From Odoribacter splanchnicus DSM 20712 (GTDB lineage Bacteria > Bacteroidota > Bacteroidia > Bacteroidales > Marinifilaceae), in NCBI RefSeq assembly GCF_000190535.1, contig NC_015160.1, positions 2,790,001-2,854,000 of the forward strand: a stretch of DNA of 64,000 nucleotides, given 5' to 3'. The stretch's first letter is position 1; each line of letters begins with the position of its first letter. The translations under genes were made by a program, and so were the position numbers. Positions 1 through 8,331 of the stretch are shown here, in pieces. The notes below the pieces were generated by a model. That model saw only the letters and a list, made by a program, of their open reading frames with translations, made no database searches and was not told the DNA's origin.

Positions 1-660
1 CTGGTTTTGCGGTCCTTCTTCAATAATCGGATCAGACTCACCTAACAAACGTTCCGCCTCATCCAAATCTTTCAGTACTTTCTCCACAACCTGAGTAGCC
101 GGTAAAAGGGAGGTTGCCGAAATTGAATATACCGTATTATAAGGAATAGACAAATCGGCTTTATTGGTAGCATATACCGGTCCAAACAAACGTAACATAT
201 CAAAATGCAGAAAAGCACGAAGTGCCATCGCCTCACCGATAATCATTTTCCGCATTTTTCCTGTCAACACTTCCTCATTTTTTTCCGCATATTCCAATAA
301 TTTATTACAATTGGCAATCAGCGAATAGGCTTTCTCCCACACTGCAGCGAACTTACTCTTCGCATAATCTATGGTATAATTATATGTTCCCAACCGATAA
401 GCATTTGTCGTATTCCCCGAAAAATCATACCGTTGCGCTAAAATCTCTACGGCATCTACCGATAATTCACCTCCATAAAGCGCATTATTGCTCAATTCCA
501 CATAAATTCCATTCAGAGCAGTGCGAAACCCTGATTCCGTACTGAACAGCTGCCCGTCGGTCACCTGATCTTCCGGCTGCACATCCAACCAAGAGTGACA
601 TCCCGAAAATATACCCGTTATACAAACAAGTAATCCTATCAATATATATTTTCTATTCAT
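1..660 (-). CDS. SusD/RagB-like lipoprotein, 3' end cut by window edge
   Basis: This is the N-terminal 220 codons of a SusD-family outer-membrane nutrient-binding lipoprotein; the frame stays open to base 1, so the rest lies outside the window. It starts MNRKYILIGLLVCITG and has a lipobox ending at Cys21 (FSGC), followed by the family's usual HSWLDVQPEDQV segment. The later stretch EAMALRAFLHFDMLRLFG is the TPR-like helix typical of SusD. It starts 11 bp after the stop of the SusC remnant (672-1016), the usual susC-susD order. SusD proteins sit on the outer surface and cap the SusC channel. Because the partner SusC is destroyed, this copy is probably an orphan. Residues are close to the SusD proteins at 8332-9759 and 33664-35091. 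Confidence 0.85.
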   Translation of the reverse strand, partial: MNRKYILIGLLVCITGIFSGCHSWLDVQPEDQVTDGQLFSTESGFRTALNGIYVELSNNALYGGELSVDAVEILAQRYDFSGNTTNAYRLGTYNYTIDYAKSKFAAVWEKAYSLIANCNKLLEYAEKNEEVLTGKMRKMIIGEAMALRAFLHFDMLRLFGPVYATNKADLSIPYNTVYSISATSLLPATQVVEKVLKDLDEAERLLGESDPIIEEGPQNQ

Positions 661-671
661 AACTTCCATTT

Positions 672-1027
672 TTAGAACATTGCAGACAATGAAAACGAGA
701 ACGAACGGGCAAACGGATACTCAATTCCCCGCTCCTCCTTGATCGAAGAAATACGGAATAAATCCGTCGTATTCGCTTGTAAACGCAAAGACTGGATTCC
801 CAGTTTCTGTACTGCTTGCGATTCAAAATCATAACCGACCGATATGGATTCGGCCTTGATATAATTCTCCCGCAATACAAAACGTGAAGAGATGGGTGTC
901 GTTTCGGTTAGTGAAATTCCTTTAAACTTAGCATGATCCCCCGGTTTTTGCCAACGGTCATGCAAAGCGCGTTTGTCCTGATTGCTTTTCAAGCCAGCCA
1001 ACGAAATATTCTCCACTTTATTATAAG
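672..1027 (-). pseudogene. C-terminal remnant of a SusC/RagA TonB-dependent transporter
   Basis: About 115 residues matching the end of the SusC beta-barrel: a DRWQKPGDHAKF segment, then a tail of [18 protein letters not shown] with the terminal aromatic residue of outer-membrane barrels. The same positions in the complete SusC proteins here read DRWKTPGDVAKF and SYPFARNYSVALQVTF (9771-13133), so this copy belongs to the same paralogue group. Full-length relatives in the window are 1120-1154 residues, so roughly nine tenths of the gene, including signal peptide, STN domain and plug, is missing. The frame runs without a stop up to the IS boundary near 1028. A GTG at 1016 is not a credible native start. 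It cannot form a transporter. Confidence 0.85.
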
Positions 1028-1208
1028 TAGGGATATTCAGTAAATGTCCCTATAAAATACAATGGCATATGAAGATGCCCCAGTATAATCACTTCATATG
1101 TCATTTTTATTGTCATTTTTCTGTATTTTCCCATATACTCTTATAGGCAGGACATGACGTTCCGGAAGAAGTCTGACGACCTCTTCTGATTTTTTCGTTA
1201 AAATCATA

Positions 1209-2566
1209 TCATGCTGCTTTCAGCGCTCTGTTCCTGACCTTATCTATCATCAGTATGGCATTTGCCGTATGTATTCCAAAGAAAATCCAAAGGATTTCCG
1301 TTTTCCTGTTCCGTGCCTTTATCCTTGAGAGTGAGTAATGTTGCTTTTGAGTGCCGAAGCTGCCTTCAAGCCTGGTGGCCCTTTCTTTGGAGAGTTCACT
1401 TCTGAGAACCTTTCTCAAGGATTCATCCCTGGCCGCCCTTCCCTTGCGTACAAAGGATGTGGATATTCCATATTTTGTACAGAACTTTCTGTTGGCATTA
1501 TTGGCATATATGGAATCGGCAGCCACGCATCTTATCCTCACATTCATGAGCTTCTGCTGCATGCGGATGCAGTCCTTCAGGCGTATACCTTCGTTGAAAG
1601 CCTTGAACGAAAGATGTTCGATGAACGATATGCCGTCTATCTGTATGTTGTTGACCTTCGCACCGAACTCGACGGACTTTGTTTCCTTGCCTCTTACAAT
1701 GGGACGTACATAATGACGGTCAATGCTGACGATGCGGTCCCTGACCTTCTTCCCTACAAACATTTCCTTTTCCTGTACAAGAACCTTTCTGATGATGGAA
1801 AGACGTTTCTGGTAATCCTGGGTATAGCGGAGTAAGGTTCCGTACTCTCGATGAATCTCATCCCTCTGTATGAGGAGCTTTTCAAGAAGCCTGATCATAC
1901 GACGCCTGAGCATTTTTGTCCTCGAAGCCTTCCTTTTCTTTTCTTGCAGTAGGACAGATAGGACTCCGCTACATTCCTGTATTTGTTGCGGGGACGTCTT
2001 ATGCCAGGTTCCACACAATGCCTGCAGATATATCTATAGAGCCATTCAAGGCTTTCCCAAAGGAGTTTCATGTCAGTAGGATAACGCATATGGCTTTCAT
2101 AGCATGTGGCATCGGTCATACAGATGTGAAGGCTGTCAAGATAGGGTTTCCAGTGTGAAGCCAGCACTTCCTGGAGGGAATCAATATCAAGACGGGACGC
2201 TATCTCATTGCGGATAGCACTGACTATCTTGTAGTTGGTTATGGGGAAGGACGGATTTATCATAATCCAGCAGAACATCTGGTAGTGTATGTTCCCGTTC
2301 AGATGTTCCACCAGCTGCCTGTCAGAGAATCCGGTGTATGCCTTCAGGACCATAAGGGCAATCTTTGCGCAGGGACTGAATATATTCCTGCGCCCCAGAT
2401 GCTGGTCCGACAAGCCCACAGTCTTTGCTATATGCTCAAATGGAAATACCGAATGAAGCCTGCCAAGCTCACTCTCATGAAAACTTTTGCGGTATCTTTC
2501 CAGAATATCAAATTCTGTAAACCCCAAAGTAGGGTGAATTTCTGAAATATTTTGTATCTTAGCCAT
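1209..2566 (-). pseudogene. IS5/IS1182-like DDE transposase, two frames
   Basis: The N-terminal part (1895-2566, start MAKIQNISEIHP) carries the helical DUF772-like region (LSDQHLGRRN, LKAYTGFSDRQLVEHL) and the first catalytic Asp (MTDATCYESHMRYPTD). The C-terminal part (ending 1209) carries the second Asp (VAADSIYANNANRKFC) and the Glu (RLEGSFGTQKQHY). The two parts are in different frames: the upstream frame must shift by -1 near 1925-1945, in the A-rich run AAGAAAAGAAAAGG, to continue into KRKASRTKMLRRRM. It is either a decayed copy or a programmed -1 frameshift as in several IS families. I see no perfect X XXY YYZ heptamer, so decay is slightly favoured. The joined product would be about 435 residues. 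Confidence 0.8.
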
Positions 2567-2639
2567 ATCTTAGTCAGGGTATTTCCCCCGTTTTGGCTGC
2601 CAAACCTTATTTGCGGGGGAATACCTAAAGATACAAAAA

Positions 2640-2681
2640 AGCCAACTAATTCGCAATATTTTATGTATGAATTAGTTGGCT
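2640..2681. terminator. Hairpin at the right end of the IS
   Basis: A 13-bp perfect stem: AGCCAACTAATTC (2640-2652) pairs with GAATTAGTTGGCT (2669-2681). It lies between the transposase start (2566) and the right terminal repeat. It probably blocks transcription entering the transposase gene from fecR. A second C/G-rich stem lies next to it, about 2578-2624. Confidence 0.6.
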
Positions 2682-2711
2682 GATTTTATAGTATTTACTG
2701 AATGTCCCTGT

Positions 2712-3881
2712 TTATTTTTCGGTTATAAAGATCTTTCTCCCTTCCACCTTGAACCGGATTCCTCCTGTCATTTCCAGCATACTGACAATATGTTCAAAGT
2801 CATCATACCGTTTCAGATTCCCGGAAAACGACACTTTTTTCAAGGATTCATTTTGAAATACCGCCTCTACATTATACCAACGTGAAATAATATGCATAAC
2901 CTCTTCCAGAGAGCGTTTTCTAAACACGAACTTTCCCTCTTTCCACGCAATGTAAGGGAAAACATCTACTTTCTTTTTTTCCAAATTACCATCGGTTCCA
3001 ACCACCCCCTGTTCACCCGGCATCAAAATAACCGTTTGATCGGCAACAGCAAAGCGGACAGCACCTTCGACAAGAGTCGTCTCGATCCGATTCTCCTCTT
3101 CATAAGAATAAATATTAAAACTAGTACCCAATGCTTCTATCTCCGCCTCTCCGGTGACCACGACAAAAGGATGTTCTTTATCTTTTGCTACCTGAAAATA
3201 AGCCTCTCCTGTCAAAAATACTTTCCGTTCAGTACCTGTAAATCGCACCGGATAACGTAATTCGGAAGCCGAATTCAGATTCACAACCGTACCATCCTGC
3301 AAAGTCACCGAATACTCTCCGCCTCTCGGAATTTGTAAAATATTATATTGAATTTTCCCGGTCTGTTGCCGGCCGATATAGCTCAAACGTTCTTTAGCAG
3401 TGTGTATTTCAGCACCAGGTTGTATCAATACCGAATCCACGCCCGGGCCCCCTAACAAAATCCGCTCTCCATCGGCAAGTATCAGTTCCGCTTTCACATT
3501 TCCAGGTAAAATATTTTCAGTCATCAGCCCGAGCGGATACCGATCACTTTTATCCCGCAGTACAAAATAAAAAAGCCCGCTAACCAACAGCAACAATACC
3601 GAAACAGCAACAGCAGTCACTTGAAACAACCGGGCTCGCCTCAAGCGATGTTCACATTTTTGCCGTACCTTTAGATAGGCCATCACCAAATCCACCTGTT
3701 CCCATTGTTTACTTTTCGAAATGATAAACTCCGAAGTCAGAACCCGACGATACAGTAGTTCATTCTCCGGAAATTCCTGTCGCCACTTTCCAAGCATTTC
3801 CTCCTCCTTTTCGGTCAACTGTCCCTGGACAGCTTTCGACAATAAAAAAGCAACTTCCTTATAATTTTTAAACTCTGCCAT
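2712..3881 (-). CDS. FecR-family anti-sigma factor (locus I)
   Basis: 389 residues. It is an inner-membrane regulator that holds or activates the ECF sigma encoded next to it, in response to a SusC transporter. There is an N-terminal cytoplasmic sigma-binding region (residues 1-84), a single membrane segment at about 85-109 (LFQVTAVAVSVLLLLVSGLF), a periplasmic FecR domain (about 185-280, with LPRGGEYSVTL-type and GEAYFQVAKDKEHPF motifs), and a C-terminal DUF4974 domain (about 320-389, SRWYNVEAVF). It is 132 bp downstream of the sigma gene at 4014-4559. Its cognate transporter has been removed by the IS, so the signal input of this pair is probably lost. Confidence 0.9.
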   Translation of the reverse strand: MAEFKNYKEVAFLLSKAVQGQLTEKEEEMLGKWRQEFPENELLYRRVLTSEFIISKSKQWEQVDLVMAYLKVRQKCEHRLRRARLFQVTAVAVSVLLLLVSGLFYFVLRDKSDRYPLGLMTENILPGNVKAELILADGERILLGGPGVDSVLIQPGAEIHTAKERLSYIGRQQTGKIQYNILQIPRGGEYSVTLQDGTVVNLNSASELRYPVRFTGTERKVFLTGEAYFQVAKDKEHPFVVVTGEAEIEALGTSFNIYSYEEENRIETTLVEGAVRFAVADQTVILMPGEQGVVGTDGNLEKKKVDVFPYIAWKEGKFVFRKRSLEEVMHIISRWYNVEAVFQNESLKKVSFSGNLKRYDDFEHIVSMLEMTGGIRFKVEGRKIFITEK

Positions 3882-3893
3882 AGAAGCTTTATT

Positions 3894-3945
3894 TATTCAT
3901 TACACTTATACGACACTTCAAAAACAAAAAGGAGGTAAAAGAAAA
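3894..3945 (-). promoter_or_regulatory. Conserved sigma-fecR intergenic element, copy 1
   Basis: Read on the minus strand this contains TTTTACCTCCTTTTTG followed by GTGTCGTATAAG. Equivalent sequences sit between sigma and fecR at 14348-14398 and 28937-28980 (core YACCYSYTTTTT, then GTGTYKGTAT). The function is unknown; it could be an RNA element acting on fecR expression. Confidence 0.45.
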
Positions 3946-4013
3946 TTGTTAAAAGTGAAAATAAATGCTCTTACCGTTGGATAGATAAAAGTAAATAGCG
4001 GAAAACAAACGAA

Positions 4014-4559
4014 TTAAGAAAACAGGACAGCAGGAAGAAAAAGAAATAATTTTCCAAATTTTTCCTTTAAAATTTTCCTGGCTATCTGCTTTTGCTTTTT
4101 TACGGTCTCTACTGCAATATCTAATTTTTCTGCAATTTCTTTAGCACTATAACCTTCTAATGTTAAAGAAAACACTGTCCGGCAAGCAGGAGGCAAATCC
4201 TCCATTGAATTCATTACCAAACGGAAAGTCTCTTCTGCTATATAATTATTGATTTCAGTAATATCTACCTCTTCTGTAAAAGAACGCGTTGCTTCATTTC
4301 TTATTTTCTCAGCCCGTAAATAATTAAAACACTTAAAACGGACCATCTGATAGACATAAGCAGAAAAATCACCGACAGCACTCCAACGTTCCCGGGTTTC
4401 CCAAAGCTTCACAAATACTTCCTGTACCAGATCCTCAGCTATAGTTTTGTCTCCCACATAATATAAAGCAAAAGAAATCAGAGATGGATAGTAATCTATA
4501 AACAAATTACGGAAAATCTCATCTTCTTCTATTCCTCTGATTCTAAAATATTTAGACAT
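4014..4559 (-). CDS. ECF sigma factor (Bacteroidetes sigma-70 group, locus I)
   Basis: 181 residues. Sigma region 2 is recognisable near residues 20-90 (YYPSLISFALYYVGDKTIAEDLVQEVFVKLW, then YVYQMVRFKCFNYLRA), and region 4 near 115-170 (DLPPACRTVFSLTLEGYSAKEIAEKLDIAVETVKKQ). It directs RNA polymerase to locus promoters and is controlled by FecR (2712-3881). A textbook Bacteroidetes promoter (4628-4659) precedes it, so it is probably expressed from the housekeeping sigma. With its susC deleted, the sigma may be unregulated, silent, or serving other loci. Confidence 0.9.
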   Translation of the reverse strand: MSKYFRIRGIEEDEIFRNLFIDYYPSLISFALYYVGDKTIAEDLVQEVFVKLWETRERWSAVGDFSAYVYQMVRFKCFNYLRAEKIRNEATRSFTEEVDITEINNYIAEETFRLVMNSMEDLPPACRTVFSLTLEGYSAKEIAEKLDIAVETVKKQKQIARKILKEKFGKLFLFLPAVLFS

Positions 4560-4627
4560 AAAACAAAAACGATTCTAATAAAAGAATTCATACAGCGGCA
4601 CAGATCTATAAACCGCTCATAGCCAAA

Positions 4628-4659
4628 CAAAATTAAAGATTAAAACAGTACCAGCCAAA
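4628..4659 (-). promoter_or_regulatory. Housekeeping promoter of the locus I sigma gene
   Basis: On the minus strand TTTG (4656-4659) is separated by 20 bp from TAATTTTG (4628-4635). Both boxes match the Bacteroidetes sigma-70 consensus (TTTG, N19-21, TAnnTTTG) exactly. It lies about 70 bp upstream of the sigma start at 4559. Confidence 0.7.
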
Positions 4660-4750
4660 TTTTTATCATCTATTATGAAATTACAATTAAAACATAGGGA
4701 GCACCCTCGTCCGACCTGATTGGACAAACTTTTTCGAATATCCCTAAATA

Positions 4751-4792
4751 AAGACGTGTTTCAGAAAATACCTTCTCCTGAAAACACGTCTT
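4751..4792 (-). terminator. Terminator-like hairpin after locus II
   Basis: AAGACGTGTTT (4751-4761) pairs with AAACACGTCTT (4782-4792), 11 bp. It lies 20 bp beyond the stop of the last locus II gene (4814) and before the promoter of locus I, separating the two transcription units. Confidence 0.6.
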
Positions 4793-4813
4793 CAAAGCAT
4801 TAGTTCGTTCTCC

Positions 4814-6028
4814 TTATTTTTTATCTAAATATTGCCCGTGAATGGCATGAAGATGCAGATAAGGGTAAAGTGCCGTAGAAAGGACAGGAGCAGGGAAAAA
4901 AGGCTCGCTGGCCATCAGTTCATAAGCTTTCTTATAATCCCCACTTTTGGCATGAGCAGCAGCTAGATAAAGCAACGTCTCCTTACAAGGACTATGCTCC
5001 AACGCCTTTCCCGCCATCCCGATGGCTTGTTCAATTAATTCCGGATCTGTTACAGAATCGTCAAAAAAACCAGCAATAATGAGTGTATAAAAAAACTGAC
5101 GATACAAATAAGGATGTTTATCGCCATATTTATCTGCTACTTTCCTGGCCAAAGCCATACCTTGTTGGAAGTTTTTCTCAAACAAGGTTCGTTCCATATC
5201 CAGAATCTCCAAATACATCGGTGCATAACACGATTTTGTCTTACGAACCATTTCAAGGTGGGCTCGGTATTTTTCTGGATTCTTCAGATTAGCAGAGCCG
5301 GCACGCACCATCATACGATACATATTCACCCAAAAATCATCTCCCTTTTCATACCCCTGATAAATATCCGGATACCGATTCAAAAAGCCGAAAACAATAT
5401 TATCTTCCGGAATGCGCATAAATCCCCGCATCAGCAAATAGTTCTCCTTCTGCTGCAACTGCTCTTCCGTAAGGGTAGAAAAATAGCTTAACAGACAATC
5501 CTTTACCTGGTCAGGATGTATCCGTTGGAGGAGTTCTACCACATATTCCTGTACCAACTCCAAAGAGCGTTCACCGCTTTCCCAGCGTTTCCGGGCAATT
5601 TCCAACCGGGCACTTAAATCAGACTTGGCAGCTTCTTCGGCATATCGGATAAAATCTTCCGGAGAAACAGAACCCGTACGAGTATCCAATAAATTACCTC
5701 GGGCATCCAACCAAAAAAAGGAAGGATAACCGTTCGCCTGATAGTGCTTAAAAAAAGCGTGAGAACTTTCTTTTTCCGCATCCAATTTTAAACAAACAAA
5801 CTTATTGTTATAATAGTCACCAACCTCCTGACGAGTAAAAACATTCTTGGCCATCATTTTACAGGGGCCGCACCAAGAGGTGTAAACGTCTACAAAGATT
5901 TGCTTCCCTTCCGCCCGGGCTTTCTGAAGTGCTTCCTCATAGGTGCCATGAAAAAATTCAATGCCTTGCGCATATATACTCCCCATAGCCAGGACCCCAA
6001 AATACAATAACGCTAAAACCCTTTTCAT
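4814..6028 (-). CDS. Secreted thioredoxin-fold protein with helical C-terminus (locus II)
   Basis: 404 residues from the Met at 6028, chosen because it begins a clean signal peptide (MKRVLALLYFGVLAMGSIYA). A Met at 6040 is an alternative that overlaps the upstream stop by 8 bp; an ATG at 6112 is too far inside the preceding gene. An N-terminal thioredoxin domain has the redox motif WCGPC at residues 52-56 (FVDVYTSWCGPCKMM), followed by a thioredoxin-like PSFFWLDARG segment. From about residue 150 the protein is helical with TPR-like repeats. It is the last gene of locus II and partly overlaps or abuts the PKD-like gene. The likely site is the periplasm; the redox partner is unknown. Its domain 1 resembles the modules at 24178-26286. 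Confidence 0.85.
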   Translation of the reverse strand: MKRVLALLYFGVLAMGSIYAQGIEFFHGTYEEALQKARAEGKQIFVDVYTSWCGPCKMMAKNVFTRQEVGDYYNNKFVCLKLDAEKESSHAFFKHYQANGYPSFFWLDARGNLLDTRTGSVSPEDFIRYAEEAAKSDLSARLEIARKRWESGERSLELVQEYVVELLQRIHPDQVKDCLLSYFSTLTEEQLQQKENYLLMRGFMRIPEDNIVFGFLNRYPDIYQGYEKGDDFWVNMYRMMVRAGSANLKNPEKYRAHLEMVRKTKSCYAPMYLEILDMERTLFEKNFQQGMALARKVADKYGDKHPYLYRQFFYTLIIAGFFDDSVTDPELIEQAIGMAGKALEHSPCKETLLYLAAAHAKSGDYKKAYELMASEPFFPAPVLSTALYPYLHLHAIHGQYLDKK

Positions 6029-6032
6029 TCCG

Positions 6033-7598
6033 TTACTCATATTTTTCGTTAATATCGATGACTTTATCACAGAAACCCGTCTTTTTGAACACACTGTCCA
6101 AGTGAATACCACCGGTGGAATTCACTTCGTAGAATACGACCCCTCCCTGACGTTCCGTACGGTTCAAATCCCGCACAGCCAAACGCACCTGTTGGGATAT
6201 CCGAGTTGCAGAAGGATCAGACTCAGTAGGAGCCGGCACCGTAATATCCACAAACTGTATACCGGTTACCTGCATATTTTCAATGGCCTGCATATCCTTT
6301 TGCAGAACTTCCAATGATGAACTTGTAGAAGCATTCAACTGATTTACTGCAAAAGAATAGACCGCATTTTCCGTAGCGTACATCAAAACATCCTCATATT
6401 CCGGATTCGCAGCAAATCCAATTGCTTCATGCAAATGAGGTGCAACAGCAGCAGTGACTTCCGTCTTGCTGATGCTGCGGAAACTGTTATTCAACAAAGA
6501 AAACTTATACATCCAGTATTTGCCGTCTTTTTTATTCAACAACAGCATCCAGGCTCCCAACTTTGCTTCTGAAAGAGGACCCCAGCATTTCAGCTCCAAT
6601 CCCGTCCCCAAATTGCTGCCATCAAAGATCCCCGGATCGTTGTCCGCTTTACTAAACGTTTTCAGACTCCCCTGATTCCACGGATTGTGCACAATCAAAC
6701 GCCCGTACAGCTCATCGAAAAACACAGGATTAGAACCGACAGCCAACACATGGGGGGCTACCTGATATTCCCGCGGTTCGTTCATCAATACCAATCCCGG
6801 TTCCCAATTGATTGCCTGCATATTAGTAGCCCTCTTGCAAACCATGCCATTCACAATAATATAATCAATCATACCCCCTTTATAATACAATTCCGGACTC
6901 ATTTCCGATGCCTCGAAGTGATGGTCACAGGCTTCCCTCATCGTCTTGATTTTCTCAAAAGAAAGCGGACTGGCCACCACACCTCCGTTTTCATCCCGGC
7001 AAAAAATCAACTCCTGTTTCAGAAAAGTGGCATAAGCATTCGGATTCACCGAGAATATCCGGGTAGGATTTCTCCCCAAAAGTTGTTTATTGGCACTTTC
7101 ATATACATCCTCAAGAACCGTATTACTCTCATCATCTGGGATGAAATTAACTTCCGCCAGACCATTCTCTTCACACAAAAGAACAGTTCCTTTGGTAAAC
7201 TGCGTACGCACCTCAAGTTCCCTTTCCTCCCGGTAAAAAACACCGGTTGTATTATCTGTTACCTTCAACGCCAGGGTATAGGCTTCCCCAGGGGTGAGAA
7301 TGGACGGTTCTGCCAATACATCCAACTCCCTTTCCCGACCTAATGTGTCTGCTTCATTACGGGTAGTCGTAGTATAAGCATACCAAACGTAGGACAAATT
7401 ACTCTCGTCATTTTGAGAAGTCCGGATGACCGGCGTACATTGTAAACGATTATATAACAATACAGAATACCGCTCTTGTAACCCCTCTATCGTGACCTGA
7501 TTCAACACCTTGAATTCATCAATCGTTTTGTCATCCACACATCCTGCCAAAACAGACAACATGCATACCACTCCTATATATTTTATTACTTTCATCAT
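6033..7598 (-). CDS. PKD-like family lipoprotein (locus II)
   Basis: 521 residues, signal peptide II with lipobox LAGC (Cys20). The sequence after the lipobox (DDKTIDEFKVLNQVTIEGL) and the VWYAYTTTT segment match the beginning of the Bacteroidetes PKD-like lipoprotein family that commonly follows SusD and DUF4843 genes. Its relative in the same position of locus IV (35807-37252) has LNELTINGI and YLWYAWRTS. It probably works on the cell surface as an accessory binding protein of the SusCD complex; no enzyme motif is visible. The gene starts 11 bp after the DUF4843 stop and its end overlaps or abuts the thioredoxin gene. Confidence 0.75.
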   Translation of the reverse strand: MMKVIKYIGVVCMLSVLAGCVDDKTIDEFKVLNQVTIEGLQERYSVLLYNRLQCTPVIRTSQNDESNLSYVWYAYTTTTRNEADTLGRERELDVLAEPSILTPGEAYTLALKVTDNTTGVFYREERELEVRTQFTKGTVLLCEENGLAEVNFIPDDESNTVLEDVYESANKQLLGRNPTRIFSVNPNAYATFLKQELIFCRDENGGVVASPLSFEKIKTMREACDHHFEASEMSPELYYKGGMIDYIIVNGMVCKRATNMQAINWEPGLVLMNEPREYQVAPHVLAVGSNPVFFDELYGRLIVHNPWNQGSLKTFSKADNDPGIFDGSNLGTGLELKCWGPLSEAKLGAWMLLLNKKDGKYWMYKFSLLNNSFRSISKTEVTAAVAPHLHEAIGFAANPEYEDVLMYATENAVYSFAVNQLNASTSSSLEVLQKDMQAIENMQVTGIQFVDITVPAPTESDPSATRISQQVRLAVRDLNRTERQGGVVFYEVNSTGGIHLDSVFKKTGFCDKVIDINEKYE

Positions 7599-7609
7599 AA
7601 TACATCAAA

Positions 7610-8329
7610 TTAGAAAGGATTCCACACTGTAATCAAATTACCATCTTCATCATATTCCGTATGAGTTGCATAATACTCACACACGACACGCCCCTGCTGC
7701 ATCCAATAACTGTAATAATTCAATCCGCCCCATCCTATCAACTCTTCCTTTGTTAAAGGAAAATCATGTCCCATAAGTAAAATGCAACGCTGATGCTTCA
7801 CTTTTGAATACTCCCCGAAATAGAGAGCTAATGGCATATCCCAATAAGCAGGTTTCACCAATTGATTGGTTATCATCAGACGCATATTTACCCGATCAGG
7901 ATACCCTAACGATAAACTTTCCGTCGCTTTCAACGACAATTCCAGCATCACAGTTGCCTCATCCAATTCCGCTCCGGGTTTCATTACCACCACCGGAAAA
8001 GAAGAAACCGATTTATCAGCTTCATAAGTAAACCGATGCTGCAGCGTTTCATAATGTTTTCCGGCCACCGCCGAGGAATTTTCCGAAACAATGACTTCAT
8101 ACTCCCCCGCCTCATCCAACAAATCTCCCAACAACTTGACATGAATCTGAATCGTATCCCGGTCCGTGTCTTTCATTCGAAAAGAATACACCAAACTATC
8201 TGCCCCCACTACATAATCCGGGAAATAAATGCCAGGCGTGTCCGTATACACCATACGTTCGTTTTCCGAACAAGATGCCAACACCAGCATTGCCATAACT
8301 ATCGTATATAAATATTTCATAATCCGCAT
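7610..8329 (-). CDS. DUF4843-type lipoprotein (locus II)
   Basis: 239 residues with lipobox LASC (Cys20). The hallmark pattern is PGIYFPDYVVGADSLVYSF close to the N-terminus, a beta-rich middle with SSAVAGKHYETL, and MKPAYWDM near the C-terminus. The locus IV homologue (35094-35801) carries the matching GAVYFQTN, AGVHYRTL and MKPAYWER segments. The role is unknown; the family co-occurs with SusCD pairs, so a surface-exposed accessory subunit is likely. It starts 2 bp after the susD stop, so it is co-transcribed. Confidence 0.8.
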   Translation of the reverse strand: MRIMKYLYTIVMAMLVLASCSENERMVYTDTPGIYFPDYVVGADSLVYSFRMKDTDRDTIQIHVKLLGDLLDEAGEYEVIVSENSSAVAGKHYETLQHRFTYEADKSVSSFPVVVMKPGAELDEATVMLELSLKATESLSLGYPDRVNMRLMITNQLVKPAYWDMPLALYFGEYSKVKHQRCILLMGHDFPLTKEELIGWGGLNYYSYWMQQGRVVCEYYATHTEYDEDGNLITVWNPF

Positions 8330-8331
8330 TT

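Larger units (their letters stand above)
1028..2709 (-). mobile_element. IS5/IS1182-like insertion sequence replacing most of susC
   Basis: Imperfect terminal inverted repeats bound the element. The left end (1028-1058) and the reverse complement of the right end (2682-2709) share AGGGAYATTCAGTAAAT and then CTATAAAAT, the left copy having three extra bases between them. Inside lies one DDE transposase gene in two frames (1209-2566). The right end is 2-3 bp from the fecR stop codon and the left end lies inside susC. I see no convincing target-site duplication. That fits IS insertion followed by deletion of adjacent DNA rather than a simple insertion. Family assignment rests on the transposase motifs; IS1182 versus another IS5/IS4-type group is not certain. 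Confidence 0.85.

Noticed and set aside
1028..2709. Target-site duplication flanking the insertion sequence
   Set aside because: Flanks at 1017-1027 and 2710-2720 are both T/A-rich but do not match; an adjacent deletion explains this better.
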